Of a stretch of 64,000 nt of DNA, positions 1 to 11,379 are shown in pieces. Numbering within the stretch: the first letter of the stretch is position 1; each line of letters starts with the position of its first letter. Under the pieces are notes generated by a model. That model did not search any database. It saw nothing but the letters and a program-made list of their open reading frames with translations, and was not told the DNA's origin. The stretch spans positions 72,785,113-72,849,112 of the forward strand of contig OY856187.1 in assembly GCA_963693315.1 (NCBI GenBank). Direction: 5' to 3'. The translations under genes were made by a program, and so were the position numbers. The stretch is from Diogma glabrata (lineage: Eukaryota > Arthropoda > Insecta > Diptera > Cylindrotomidae).

Positions 1-1
1 A

Positions 2-142
2 CTGAATTACGACCTTAAAAAAATCGGCTGCCTTGGTAATTATGTCGCTGTTGCAAAGGACCGTGGTGAATATTCGAAGAGAAGGTGTTCAGCTTGGCAA
101 CGCTCCTACATCGAGCATGAAAGCCACAAAAAAAAAACTTAA
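2..142 (+). CDS. Short 3'-terminal open frame, origin unknown
   Basis: A frame is open from the left window edge for 46 codons and ends in TAA at 140-142. It contains GCLGNYVAVAKD and ends in a lysine run encoded by an A tract. The stretch is richer in GC than the AT-rich DNA that follows, which is the only hint that it was coding. The A tract could instead be the tail of a LINE 3' end. I do not recognise the protein, and the start lies outside the window. Chance is a real alternative. Confidence 0.22.
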   Translation: MNYDLKKIGCLGNYVAVAKDRGEYSKRRCSAWQRSYIEHESHKKKT

Positions 143-429
143 TATAAAACTCTTTTAAGAATATTGTTAATTATAATGTATCCGAGTTTTGCTTAAAAGT
201 AAATTTTTTTTTAATAATTTAAAATTGAACTTATAAAAAGATTCTATATTATCAAGTTGCTTTGGTCAAACGTTTATAAAAGTAATAAAAAGTTTCGATT
301 TTAATCCATTCGTTAAGATGAAATTCGAAATAAAGTATTAAACTTTGAATCGTAAGTGAATTTTTTTATAACGCAATATCTAAATAAAATATAACTTAAA
401 ACACTGGCATTGTGTTCTAATTAGGTTAA
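143..429. other. AT-rich spacer, nothing recognised
   Basis: Very AT-rich DNA without a credible frame, repeat or RNA gene that I can see. Confidence 0.5.
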
Positions 430-960
430 TCTAGTATCATATCATATTAATATTTTTATTCAATAATTGTCTGTATATTAGGCGAACAATTCGTATACTA
501 TTGTAATATTGTTCTTGTTCAGCAATCGCCTGTGACTTTAGCGCAACGATTTCTATTATATAGAATTATTGTTCTTATTCAACAATCGACGGTACCATTA
601 GCGCAACGATTGATTGTTTTTTTAATTAATTTATATTTTATTCTCTACGATTAACTTGGTTAGTAAAAAAGAGCATAGCGGGTTGGATCAGTAACAAATT
701 ATGGGGTAAGTGAGACTTTTTTTTAAATGTAATAATTATATTTGATGTGGTGTGGTGGTGATGACCTTGGTTCCTCCGACTTTTGGGGTCATCAGATTTC
801 TTGTTCTTTGCTCATTTGAATTCGTCTTCTTGTTAAACTTAAGCGTTGTATTCAGCATTTCTGTTGGGCTGAGGAAAGGCATAACCGAATTCACAAACTG
901 TAGCTACTCGGAAATTTAAATCTCAAGGCACGCAATTCCTCGAATGTTCCTGATAGTGAT
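430..960 (+). repeat. Dispersed repeat family A, copy 1
   Basis: The left part (about 440-650) holds three diverged tandem units of roughly 62 bp built around CAGCAATCGCCTGT and GCGCAACGATT. The right part (about 660-930) is a block with a GTGGTGGTGATG stretch followed by TTTTGGGGTCATCAGA. Both parts recur in the same order and orientation at 10255-10690 and 53420-54130. The family is therefore a dispersed element, not a local duplication. I see no terminal repeats or target duplication and cannot assign it to a known class. Confidence 0.55.
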
Positions 961-1139
961 TCCATTATCTGCAGGAGTACACAGTGTTAATTCCAAGTTA
1001 TATATTTATTATTTTAAATGTGGATTTTTTAAACAATCTTTTGTCATATCCTTTTTCTTAATTTTCAACCACAATCATTCATTTATCTATAAATTTAATT
1101 ATCGGCCAGTAAAAAAGTTGTTAGATCTTCTTTGTGACA

Positions 1140-2232
1140 ATTTTGTTTTTCTCAAAAACGCATCAAAATCAAAACAACAACTCATTCAAACAGCTTAGGC
1201 TCACCTTAAAAATTATGGTTTCACTAAAACATGGTGCGAAAAGTTTTGCAGACAGCGAGGCGAATGAAGTATGGGATACTTATGCAAACTCAGCTAGATC
1301 GTGCATAATTATTATAAAAACATTAAAAATGTTTACTTTCAGATTTCTTCAGCAACAATTTCTCGGCCAAAATAACTATACCATTAACCTCAGAGGCATT
1401 TATCACGAGATGGTGATGAAATCGGTCTACTTTGCAGGAGACGGAATACAGTTAACATCCGCAGAGGTGCAGGGACTGTTGGCATAGTGTAGCTAGAAAA
1501 ATGGTCCTCTTATAATCGGTGTGATTCAAATGCTCACAATGAGACATGGTGTAACACGAACACAAACCAGGACGGTGGGTTTCTGTTAGAATACTTAATA
1601 AAAGAAAACCTAAGCGTGTTTAATGTTAAGAACACATCTAATTCTATCACAAAGACAATACAAGAGATATTGGACATAACTGTATAAAGTATTGGTGTAG
1701 GACAGCCCATAAGGAACTGGAGAGTCTGAAATAAACCCTCCTTGTTAGATAATAGAACTATTCTGTTTACACTGGATACTACAAAAGAATTACCCTCCGT
1801 CTGGAACCTAAGCAACACAAGGGGGACTATTTGAGGAAAATGCGATAAGGTGAGAGGGATGTAAAAATTAGAAGGATGCGGTTTGGTGGTGCAAAAAGTT
1901 GACAAATTTAAGAACCGAAATACGAAGGCTCTTCGACAAAATAAATCAAACCGTAAACTGGGCGGACTACATTATGATGCTCACTCTTTATATTAGACAA
2001 ACTAGACGGGTCAAGAGAATTAGCTTCAGAACTGACTGTGATAATATCTCTACAATGCCTGTAGCGCCTAGGTTGCTTTAGTTCCGGCAAAAGACGCTTC
2101 TAAAAAGATAGGAAGGTACGCTTACGGAAAACGAGCATGCCAAGCAGGCATTAGCACTAACAAATGTGCACTACACAGGAGTAATAAAAGGAATAAAAAA
2201 TCAAACCCAGAGCACTGTAGGATAACTGCCAT
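1140..2232 (+). pseudogene. Non-LTR retrotransposon ORF2 remnant (endonuclease and endonuclease-RT linker)
   Basis: This is a decayed LINE ORF2 read in several frames. Apurinic-type endonuclease hallmarks include SNAHNETW (from about 1526), EILDITV and IRNWRV, followed by a diverged SLLDNRTI block where active relatives have a Ser-Asp-His motif. A second stretch at 1899-2081 encodes the basic linker LTNLRTEIRRLFDK and WADYIMMLTLY found between endonuclease and reverse transcriptase in LOA/I/R1-group elements. Several stops (for example near 1487 and 1684) and frameshifts break it. The reverse transcriptase is missing: homology fades near 2230, just before an AG microsatellite. It is a different subfamily from the LINE at 4395. 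Clade placement is from motif style only. Confidence 0.7.
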
Positions 2233-2276
2233 CCCACACTTTTTAAAGAGGAGTATTAAGTACTAAGAGTATAAAC

Positions 2277-2325
2277 CGGGAGATGGAGAGATATATGGAG
2301 AGAAAGAGGGAGAAAGTGAGAGAGT

Positions 2326-2395
<70 letters not shown>
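2277..2395 (+). repeat. Purine tract with (AG)n microsatellite
   Basis: A purine-rich run becomes an uninterrupted (AG)n from about 2330 to 2394. It begins about 45 bp after the recognisable LINE remnant stops. Confidence 0.95.
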
Positions 2396-2397
<2 letters not shown>

Positions 2398-4394
2398 ACA
2401 AATTATTATTTATTTGTTGAATTTATAAATCATCACCGATCAATATGTGTTAACGATAAATCACAAAGTAGAATAACAGTTATATTTTCGGCTTAATTCA
2501 AAATATTGATATATTAATTTAAGCCTATGAAACTATTTATATTTATTATTTTATAGATTGCAATTAATCTATTTCACTCTGACGTTCAACATAGATTATA
2601 GTATTCAAAATTATATACAATCAATTTCATAACAAGGGTCAATAAACTCCACTATTCAAATGAAATTTAATGCAAAACTTGAAAATCAATTGTAATATCC
2701 AAATGATGTTGTTGAGATGTAGCAGTTATTAATCCCGTTTTATAAAGTGAATGTACTTAAGAAAAAACGACCAAGCTGCATTATGCTAATCATTGAGTTG
2801 AAACCATTAATAAATTGTGGTGAGAACATATTATACAACTCAGTACATAATATTATTTCCATTGCTATTAAATACCAATATTGTTAAAAATATAATAGTA
2901 TAATTATTTATCAACATATATATTCCAAAATTGATCGATTTTAAATTTTAATTTATACCTCTCCATACACCTTTCAATCATTCATTTATTTAGATTGCAA
3001 TTAATCTTTCACCTTAATTTAGTTTTTTTTTTTGCAATTTCATAAAATATATTATAACTATTAAAAACTTCAGGAATTAATTGCTATTCAATCATGTGAC
3101 TAGTAAAGTGGATTCAATTGGAAAAATGATACATTTTTTGTTTGTTTGTTTTTTTCGGATTGAATTTTATAAAACGTATACACGAGTGTTTTCTACAATG
3201 TCAATGAACCACTCAAATTTTATTTGTAATCGTTAAACTTAAAATTTGCTTAATGTCATTTTCGAAAGGTTATTTTTGATGTAAATAAATTGAGACGATT
3301 ATTTTTTTAATGTTTTTAGTTTTGTTGGGGATTAAATGTTTTTTAACTATAAATCTAGAGTAAGACAACGAATTGGAGAAAAAAACAAAATTTGAATTAA
3401 TTTGTAAATTGCAAGCCTTAAATAGATAACACTGGGTTAAAAAAGAAACATTATGTTGTAGTACGATGTCAATAGCTGACAAGCAAACGTTTCCTCATGT
3501 TAAGTTGTCAAAGAAAAATCAAAATTATTAAACGGCACCATTAAAAATCAGCTTATTTTTTTATTAATACAAATAACATTAATTTGTAAACTAATTACTA
3601 AATCATGGAATCAAAAAGATATATTCATTAGTTCAAATAAACAACCTATTTATAAGTTAATTGAAATAAAGGTCAAATAGTAAATTGATTCTAAAATTTT
3701 CAATGATTAATAGGAATAAAATAAAAAAATTTTAATTGGCACACTTTCATAAAAATTAAAACAACACTTTTGCATGAACTATAACGAACTATAATACAGT
3801 GCCTAAATCAATCTATCTTCGCTTTTATTCTCTATTTATATTTAACACAAAATGTTTGCTTTATGAGCTTTAAGTTAATTCATTAAAATTACTTGCTAAT
3901 TGTTTCCTTATTCTGGTTATTAATTTTGTTTTGTATTGTCTTGGTTCGTTTCGTCTATAAATTATAAATAGAATTGTTATATTAGATTTTCTTCATAAAT
4001 CTCTTCTTGTCTTCGTATTTTAGCGTCTAAAACAGAAGAAAAATTATGATAGATTAAGGAAACGAATGATTAGTTAAAAAAAAGTAATTTGATAATTTAA
4101 CTTATTATACAAACGTTGTTGTTCTTGTAATTTGTATCGATGATTTACTATCGACTAATCAAGGTAATTTTGATTATGAGACGTTTAATAATTTGTTTAA
4201 TTAATGTGGCGAATTTAAAATTGTAATAAAAGAGGTCTGGCTTTTTTTATTTTGTTAAATGATGTTTTGTTTATCAATCCATGAGATTTTTGGGCAATTC
4301 ATATGTTAAAAGGTTAGATGATGTAGTTTTAGATATTACTGATTACTAACAATACGATCACGTACAGGATATATCCCGAATATCAAATAGGGAA
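2396..4394. other. AT-rich DNA, no gene seen
   Basis: About 2 kb of AT-rich sequence with only short chance frames. The palindromic word AGATTGCAATTAATCT occurs near 2557 and again near 2992, the only local repetition I noticed. Confidence 0.5.
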
Positions 4395-4551
4395 TAACCA
4401 TACATTCTCACCCGAGGTGATCGATTGGCTCATGGTGATCTTTATCAGTCGCTAACGGCGCACAACTCAGGACTCAGGGCTTCCCCTACAGTTTTGTGAC
4501 TTGGTCAAATAAGGCGGCCCTGCTTGACTCGACCGTCTTTCCGACCTATAA

Positions 4552-5720
4552 ATGCAGTATGGGAAAATCGAACAAAAATTAAAAAATAAAAATAAAACAA
4601 CAACATCTAAAAAACACAACAAAATACCAAAGGAACATTCTGTGGGCGGTAATACTTCCACAGTAAACTTTTCAAAATCTGGCAGCAACTCCACCTCTAC
4701 TCCGGAGGCTTGTGAAAATCTTCGGGTCGTGTCACACATGAATCTCGGAGATTTAAACAAGTCTCTGGAAAGTCTCCATCTGGTGCAGTCGGAATCGGAG
4801 GTCAGCAAATCTTCGGAGATGCAGGCTTCCGAGACCACTGTAACAGTTGGTAATAAGAGTAAGAGGAAAAACGTTTGTGGTTCAGTGAGGAGAAAAAAGA
4901 AGAAAGCTAAGGCTGACTCCTCACTGCAAACAGGAAGCCTTTGTATGGGTTATAATAGGGCTACCTGTGAAAGCAGTCCAAATTCTATACAAGGGGATGA
5001 CGACCTGACTCACCTTGAAGCCTTGAAGCACAAAAGCGGAAAGGTTTCAAGTGATAATGTCTCAAAATTCCATCGAAGTCGACGACAACGACGGGACCGA
5101 ACAAGGGTGCATCAACCTATGCTAGTACAGCCAAGAGAGGGTTAGTTGGAATTGTTGAATTTAACAATAGAATTATCAGCCAGGAACAAAGCAATTTGAT
5201 CCAGCAACGCTGGTTTGAAGATAAGCTGAAACAAACAGGAACTCTGCCAACCTTTGATGTGGTGTCGATGAAAGAAGGAAAACTTTATTTCCGATGTTCA
5301 AACGACTTCTCATTGAACTGGTTGGTGGAGGAAATTCCAGGTTGCATTCCATGGGAAGGAACAAGGCTTTCAGCAATGAAGTTGTGTGATCTCCCTAAGA
5401 CGCACTTTGCCAAAATCTGGTTTCCAGGTCATAGAAAATCTGAGACGGCGTTATTGGGTGGTCTCGGACGTCAAAATGGTTTGGACAATTCCAAATGGAG
5501 GATCCGATCATACGGGGAGAAGAAATTGTCTAAAGATAAAACCTCTGTCGAATGAAACCTCCTGTACATTCTTTTCGATGACGATAGTGCTACAGCAATA
5601 TCTAATCGGAAAGCGAAACTTTTCTTCATGTGCGGTTCAGTAGATGTTAAGTTTATTGGATCGCGCTTGAAGACAAAAGCGAATATCACTGTTATGATGG
5701 CAGTGGATAAGCTTGAGTTT
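4552..5720 (+). pseudogene. LINE ORF1 (gag-like, DUF4780-like C-terminal region), frameshifted
   Basis: ORF1 opens at ATG 4552 with a lysine- and serine-rich, probably disordered N-terminal part including a KRKNVCGSVRRKKKKAK cluster (4850-4905) that could bind RNA. The frame breaks near 5100 and continues in another frame as GLVGIVEFNNRIIS to WRIRSYGEKK (about 5110-5555). It then shifts again into FDDDSATAISNRKAKL (about 5570-5630). The core with NWLVEEIPGCIPWEG, LPKTHFAKIWFPG and LGRQNGLD resembles the DUF4780-type domain found in LINE ORF1 proteins. The product would package the element RNA. The family name is from memory of the motif pattern, so treat it as probable. Confidence 0.65.
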
Positions 5721-8404
5721 CGACAAATCAATCTTCAACATAGCATAAGTGGGTCATATAATCTCATGGCTCTACTTGCTAAAAAGTTGCAGACAAAAAT
5801 ATTAATAATTCAAGAGCCCTAGATTATTAAAAACAGAGTAGCCGATTTTTCATTGAAGGGCTGGGAGATTCTGTATAAACGGGATTACGACAAAACCAGA
5901 ACCTGCATAGCATCACACCAAAGTTTAAATATGCATCTTCTGGCTGAGTTATCCTCAGGTGATTTAACTGTAGGCATGCTCAGTTATGAAACAGCTACGG
6001 AAAAGGGCGGATACTCATCGTGTCTGCCTATCTTCCGTACGGCTTCATTAGTCCCCCGCCAACGGCAAGGAAACTTTTCAACAGGCGTATTCGTAAATCA
6101 AAAAAGAGGCCTTATGAAAAGTACTGTGAGTCGATTGAGACTATCACAGAAGATGCTGCACTAATGATGGCCTTGGAAAAGGATCCTTTAGCGAGACTGG
6201 ATGTTAAAAATTATCCAATGATACTCAGACTTCTTCAAATGACAGTGTCTGGACATAATAGGAGATAGGCTCTTAAAGATCTTCGTGGCCTGCATAGCTC
6301 TCATCTAAGTACCTAGAGAAACGTGAGATTTGTATTTATCCCAAAACCAGGGAAAATCAACTATTGCGAAGCGAAAAACTTCAGACCGATCAGTCTTTCC
6401 TTATACTTTCTAAAGTTTCTGGAAAGGCCGATCGTTACATCAGAAACGTCTGTTTGAAGAAAACCCCGCAAAGCAATAGGCAACATGCTTATCAAGCAGG
6501 CAAGTCTACGGACACAATTCTTTCAGAGGTGGTCTCTGATATTGATGAGAGCATCTCTAAAAAGGCTTTTACTATTGGCGCTTTTTTTGACATAGAAGGG
6601 GCTTTTGATGAAGCCACTTTTTAGTCACTCCTTAACGGAGCGGAAAAGTACGGTGTGAATAAAACAGCGATGTCTGTTTATTCACACGAAGCAGAACACC
6701 ACAATCCAAGTAGGTGTTAAGCGATGGTATCCCCAAGGGAGAGTTAGATCTGATAGATCACCCCTGCTTAGGAGCATGATGGTAGACCAGCTCCTAATTG
6801 AATTAAATGATAAAGGGCTAAACACATACGACTATGCCGATGATATTAGCATTCTTTTGAAAGAAGTCAACATGGGGCATCTCTGCCGAAAAATGCAGAA
6901 AGCCCTAAACATTACCAATAGTTGGTGTCATAAGAATGGTCCCTCGATCAATGCTTCTAAGAAACAGCTCGTTGCGTTTACCAACAGATGGAAACTAAAT
7001 CACTTCACTCTTCCTTCAATCGGTAATAAAACATTAACACTCCAAGATAATGTGAAGTATCTTAGTGTAACTCTCGATAAAAGAGTCAATTAGGCTGTTC
7101 ATGTTGAGACTAAATGCGCAAACACAACTCGAGTTCTATGGCAATGCAGGAGGGCTTTCGGTGGCAAATGGGGCCTGACTCCGAAAATGGTCTACTGCTG
7201 TATAAAGTAGTTGTCAGACCCATTGTCAGGTATGGGGCCCTTGCATGGTCCTCAAGAACTTTTGGTAGGAATGCGATAAAAAAACTGAAGGCGGTACAAA
7301 GGATTGCTTGCTTATGTATCATTAGTGCTTTCAAAACAACGCCCAGAGCTAGTCTACAGGTCTTATTAGGGCTTCCTTCCTTGCATATATTTGTAAGAAT
7401 GGAGGCTCTTAAGGCCTACAAAAATGTTCGAACTCCTGGGAAACACCAGGGGCTGCAGAAAAAATCATCAAGCGCTATGGAAGGATCTGGAAGAACACTT
7501 GACAGATTTGTCCATGCCGACTGATGACACAGTACCTCTAACTGCCTTTCAAAAGCAGTATAGAGTTGTAATTCCAACGATAGAGGACCGGTCCTCAGCT
7601 GATTTTCTATTGGACAGTGCGACTAACACGTTGGGCATCTACACAGATGGATTTCTCACTGAAAATGGTGCAGGAGCTGCGGTTTACTTCAGTAATGAAG
7701 ATCTAGGGCTGCAATTTCTACTTGACGAATGCTGCACAGTCTTTCTGTGCTTAAGTGGTCTGGCAAGATCATTAATATTTTTACTGATAGCCAGGCTGCT
7801 CTAAAAGCTCTGGGAAATTATACTATTAAGTCAAAAATAGTGCAAGAATGTTCTAGGTCCTTGAATTATATCGGGCTCAAGAACAGCATATCACTGATAT
7901 GGACACCAGGGCATAATGGGAATCTCGACAGTAATAAAGCTAATGATTTAGCAAAGAGCTCCGCAGGGAAGCTCATAGGCCCTGAACCAGCAATTGGTAT
8001 ATCGAAAGGTAGGATTAGATCGCTAGTCGAACAAATTCTTTTCGTTCCAGTAACTCTCAATGGAGGAGCACAGAAGGCTCTTCAAGATGTTCACTCCGGA
8101 GTTGAGCCAGAAAACCACCAAATTCCTGCTAAATCTGACTCGGTCAGACTGCAGATTAATGGTGGGACTACTAACAGGTCAACATCATGTGAACAAACAT
8201 ATGGTACGGCTTCGAGAAGAAAATGATCCAACATGTCGCTTTTGTCTTGAAGAATATGAAACAGTTCCTCACATTGTGAGAGAATGTTTGGCTCTCTCAG
8301 GGCTCCGAAGCGTCATGTTAGGATCAAACTATCTAAGGATAGAAGATTTCTGCAAAGCAGACCATTCACTGTTGGCTTTTTTCAAAAAGGTCTTTAGTTC
8401 TTGA
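5690..8404 (+). pseudogene. LINE ORF2: endonuclease, reverse transcriptase, RNase H, zinc knuckle (broken)
   Basis: ORF2 likely begins at the ATG pair near 5695. The endonuclease start FRQINLQHS and LIIQEP is visible. From about 6030 AYLPYG runs straight into the pre-RT linker KLFNRRIRKSKKRPYEKY, so most of the endonuclease, including its catalytic half, is deleted. Reverse transcriptase follows with KNFRPISLS, STDTILSEVVSDI and the YADD catalytic box at 6833-6844. RNase H shows IYTDG (about 7637) and FTDSQAALKAL (about 7780). Between them a deletion removed the segment that normally carries the catalytic Glu. The C-terminal CX2CX8HX4C knuckle CRFCLEEYETVPHIVREC lies near 8240-8300. Stops and frame changes occur throughout, so it cannot make an active polyprotein. 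Confidence 0.8.
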
Positions 8405-8486
8405 ATATGAGGATGGCATAAAGAACTTAGCAGTCTACAAGTCAGGCTATGACTGACTACACGGTCGTCTTGCAAAAAAAAAAAAA

Positions 8487-10254
8487 GTAACCGATGAATC
8501 GTTACCAATAAAATTATTATGTTTTTAAACGTTCTCGAGGACTTGCGTTGCTGTTTTCGTAGCAATAAATAGGCTTTACAGCTTCCTACATCCTTCGGAA
8601 AATTTTGAGGTTTCAGCTTGATTTATCAGGCAAGACGAGATTAGATGAGGAATTTTTAACCATCTGTGACATCTCGACATCTTTACATCTTGATATTAAC
8701 AGCAAAATATAAAATACAAGCCTTATATAACAAGAAATCTGTGGATAGGTAGGAATACTTACTGGAAGCGCTGAACAGACTCTAATTGTTCAAATGTTAT
8801 AGAAAAAAATAATAGAATTAATTACGAAGTTATTAATAGAATTAAGAGATGTGTTCCTATTTCCACAGAATTTTCGGCAGTATGCCAGCTAAATAGACAA
8901 CAGTTTCGTAGGTTCAATGGAACTAAACTGTTTTTGCTGAAGATGTAATATTGTTCACGACTACGTTTGCACTTTTGGTATTGTAAGATTAGTGGTCTGT
9001 GGATTAAATGCATAAATAATTGCATCAGTACTGCAGAGTTAATCGATTAAGGAGTTAGTCCACTGTAACTTTTTTTATGTTCAAAGAAGTATAAGCGGGA
9101 CAAAAAACGATATTATAAATAAATTATTTATCTTTACAAAAAATATAATTTTTTATTTTGGGATTTTTGTGAGCAATTAAACTTAAGTATGGAAATAATT
9201 TGAATATTTCCAATTCGAAGGTATGGTTGGCAGTATATCATATAGACAAATTCTATTTCTCCTTTACTATCTGAAACATGATAGATTCGAACAATTCTCA
9301 TCAATGCCATGTTCGAATCCATTGGCAAAGACACTATTACTTACGCCACAGAGGCATTGACTATTTCGATTATTTATATATGTTATAAAATGGTGGTGCT
9401 ATGTGTTTTTGTCCGCTCAATGTTTACACCGCAGGACGCAGCCGCATTTTTTTCTTCTAAAATTTTTTTCTAAAAATTAACAAAAAATAGAAAAAAATTA
9501 AATATCAAAAATGCCGTACGATTTTCTCTTATAGATTATATAGTTAAGGTTATACAGTCAAAATTTTAAAGTACTTAAGTACTTACTGTAAAAACAAAGC
9601 TATATTTTTTAAATTCTACAGTTGTATTGCATTTTGCAGTGTCTTGTGTAAGTAGATGTTACAGAAATTTTGATTGAGATAGTTTGATTAATTTAAAATA
9701 TTTTTCGGCTTCTGGATTTCTCAAGGGAACGCCTCTATTTCACCATAATAGGCTAAGGTTCATATTTAACTGTTTTCAATTCATGTTCATGAGGTTTAAG
9801 AACATGATGTTTGAGACAAGAGAGTTTTATCTTCTTCTCATAATTGGCCCGACCAGCAATATTTTTGTGTGTTGCTAGAGACTGTTTATTTATAGTAATT
9901 TTAGCTGATCGAACCCAGTTCTATCCAAGACATCATCCAAGAGCTTCGTGATATAGGATGTCGAAACTAGAGTCAACTGGTCATGGAACTAGATGATTGG
10001 AAGCTAAGCCGACAGACCGCTAAATCCTTCCATGGGATGTAAACGCCAGAAAGAAAGAGAACCTATAGTTTTATATTTAGATTTTTCTAACTAAGATTCG
10101 ACAGATTTGAATTAATATTTCTTAACTCTTCACATCAACAAATTTACATATTGCTCAACCACGGGTCCTATTCAGCATTCTAATTTCCTTTTCTGTACCA
10201 GGAACAAACAAGAAAGCTCAGCATGGTGGTGTGTGTAGTAGTACCAGTGTAGTA
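8487..10254. other. AT-rich DNA with one GC-richer scrap, no gene assigned
   Basis: Mostly AT-rich DNA without convincing genes. At about 9900-10075 a GC-richer stretch reads MELDDWKLSRQTAKSF in one frame. It looks like old transposon coding sequence, but I cannot name it. A short palindrome directly follows the LINE A tail at 8487. Confidence 0.4.
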
Positions 10255-10690
10255 GTTGTTTAATTCTCATCAGCGATTCATTTGAATTAATTTCAACAAT
10301 AACTTGATGTTCCGGTGCAACAATATATTCAATAAAACTTTAGTCAACGATTTATACACCTAAATGTTAATCAACGAGTTAATTTTATTATATTACGCTA
10401 TGATTGGTTAATGGTTTGAGGGTAAGATGGTGGAGCAAAATTTTGTTTAAAATTATTAATTATATTCGATGTGGTGGTGGTGATGGTCCTGGTTCCTCCA
10501 CCTTTTGGGGTCGTCAGAGTGCATTTTCTTTGCACTTCTAATTCCGTTCCCTTTAAAATTTGCGTGCATTTCAGCATTTGCAATGGGCTGAGAAGCTAGA
10601 TACAAACTCACGGGCTGAAGGTGGTCAGAATCCCCTCTAAGCGTGCGACCCCTCTGCAGCTCAAGATTATTATTCAATAATCAGGAGCTC
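10255..10690 (+). repeat. Dispersed repeat family A, copy 2
   Basis: This copy shares the GATGTGGTGGTGGTGATG stretch, CCTCCACCTTTTGGGGTC and TTCAGCATTTGCAATGGGC with copy 1 (741-880), in the same orientation. The upstream tandem part (10255-10390) is strongly diverged but keeps GGTGCAACAA-type cores. Short minus-strand frames over the block are not consistently open in the other two copies, so I do not call a gene. Confidence 0.55.
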
Positions 10691-11056
10691 ACTGTTGTCC
10701 GTTACACTGTTATATTTAAACCAATGGAGCGTATTTTAGACTAGTTGTCATAACATATTAACAATTGAAGAGAGCCAAATACCGTTAGTTGAAAGAAAAT
10801 CAAGCTTATCTGTTATATGGTATTTTATCAAGTCCTACTGATTCAGATATGGTAGAAAAACCACCAACGTAAATAAAATAAAAATGTTGCAATACATGAG
10901 GTAACATATTATCGTACATAGGGTTTGGTCAATAGCAAAAAAAACCCCGGACTATCGCGTGTACTCTGCAACCAACATGCTTCCAAAAAAATAATAAAAA
11001 GTTCACTAAATCATCGAAACACTTTAGCACACAAAACAAAGCTTCCACGACTATAA
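10691..11056. other. AT-rich spacer
   Basis: No gene or repeat recognised. Confidence 0.4.
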
Positions 11057-11379
11057 CACTGTGCGACAAATGGTAGTGGTCAGTGATCCGCTGCGATTCT
11101 GAATACCGGGAAAAGTTATGTCGGTCAAAAAAAAGTTATACGTGTCCCGGTGTTTCGCTGGGTGTTTCGCTGGGTCATTTGAAGTTAGTAGGTATCATAT
11201 AGGGGAAATTGTCACGTTCGGGGTCTTTTTTTTGACATTATTCGAGAGTCCGATTTTACTGAAACAAACGATTCCTTGACGTGACCCAGCGAAACGCCGA
11301 GACACGTATAACCTTTTTTTGACCGATATAACTTTTCCCGGTAGTCAGAACCCCAGCGGATGTGGGCTGTCGCACAGTT
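11057..11379. mobile_element. 323-bp foldback element with CACTGTG end
   Basis: Two arms of about 100-115 bp are inverted copies of each other: about 11057-11177 and 11278-11379. Shared blocks are ACTGTGCGACA, ACCGGGAAAAGTTAT, CGGTCAAAAAAA, TTATACGTGTC and GTTTCGCTGGGT. The left arm has an extra 12-bp duplication of TGTTTCGCTGGG and a short insertion. The spacer is about 100 bp. There is no coding capacity, so it would be mobilised in trans if at all. The left terminus CACTGTG fits the CACWRTG start of Transib transposons, but the right terminus has lost its first base and the 5-bp flanks do not match. The superfamily is therefore unproven. Confidence 0.7.

Larger units (their letters stand above)
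4395..8486 (+). mobile_element. LOA/I-group non-LTR retrotransposon, inactive
   Basis: An almost complete LINE: a GC-richer 5' leader (about 4395-4551), ORF1, ORF2 with endonuclease, reverse transcriptase and RNase H, a C-terminal zinc knuckle, and a 13-A tail at 8474-8486. RNase H plus a CCHC knuckle places it in the LOA/I/R1 group, and the INLQHS start of the endonuclease resembles LOA-type elements. Many frameshifts, stops and internal deletions make it dead. The 5' boundary is estimated from the composition change. I could not find a convincing target-site duplication. Confidence 0.8.
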
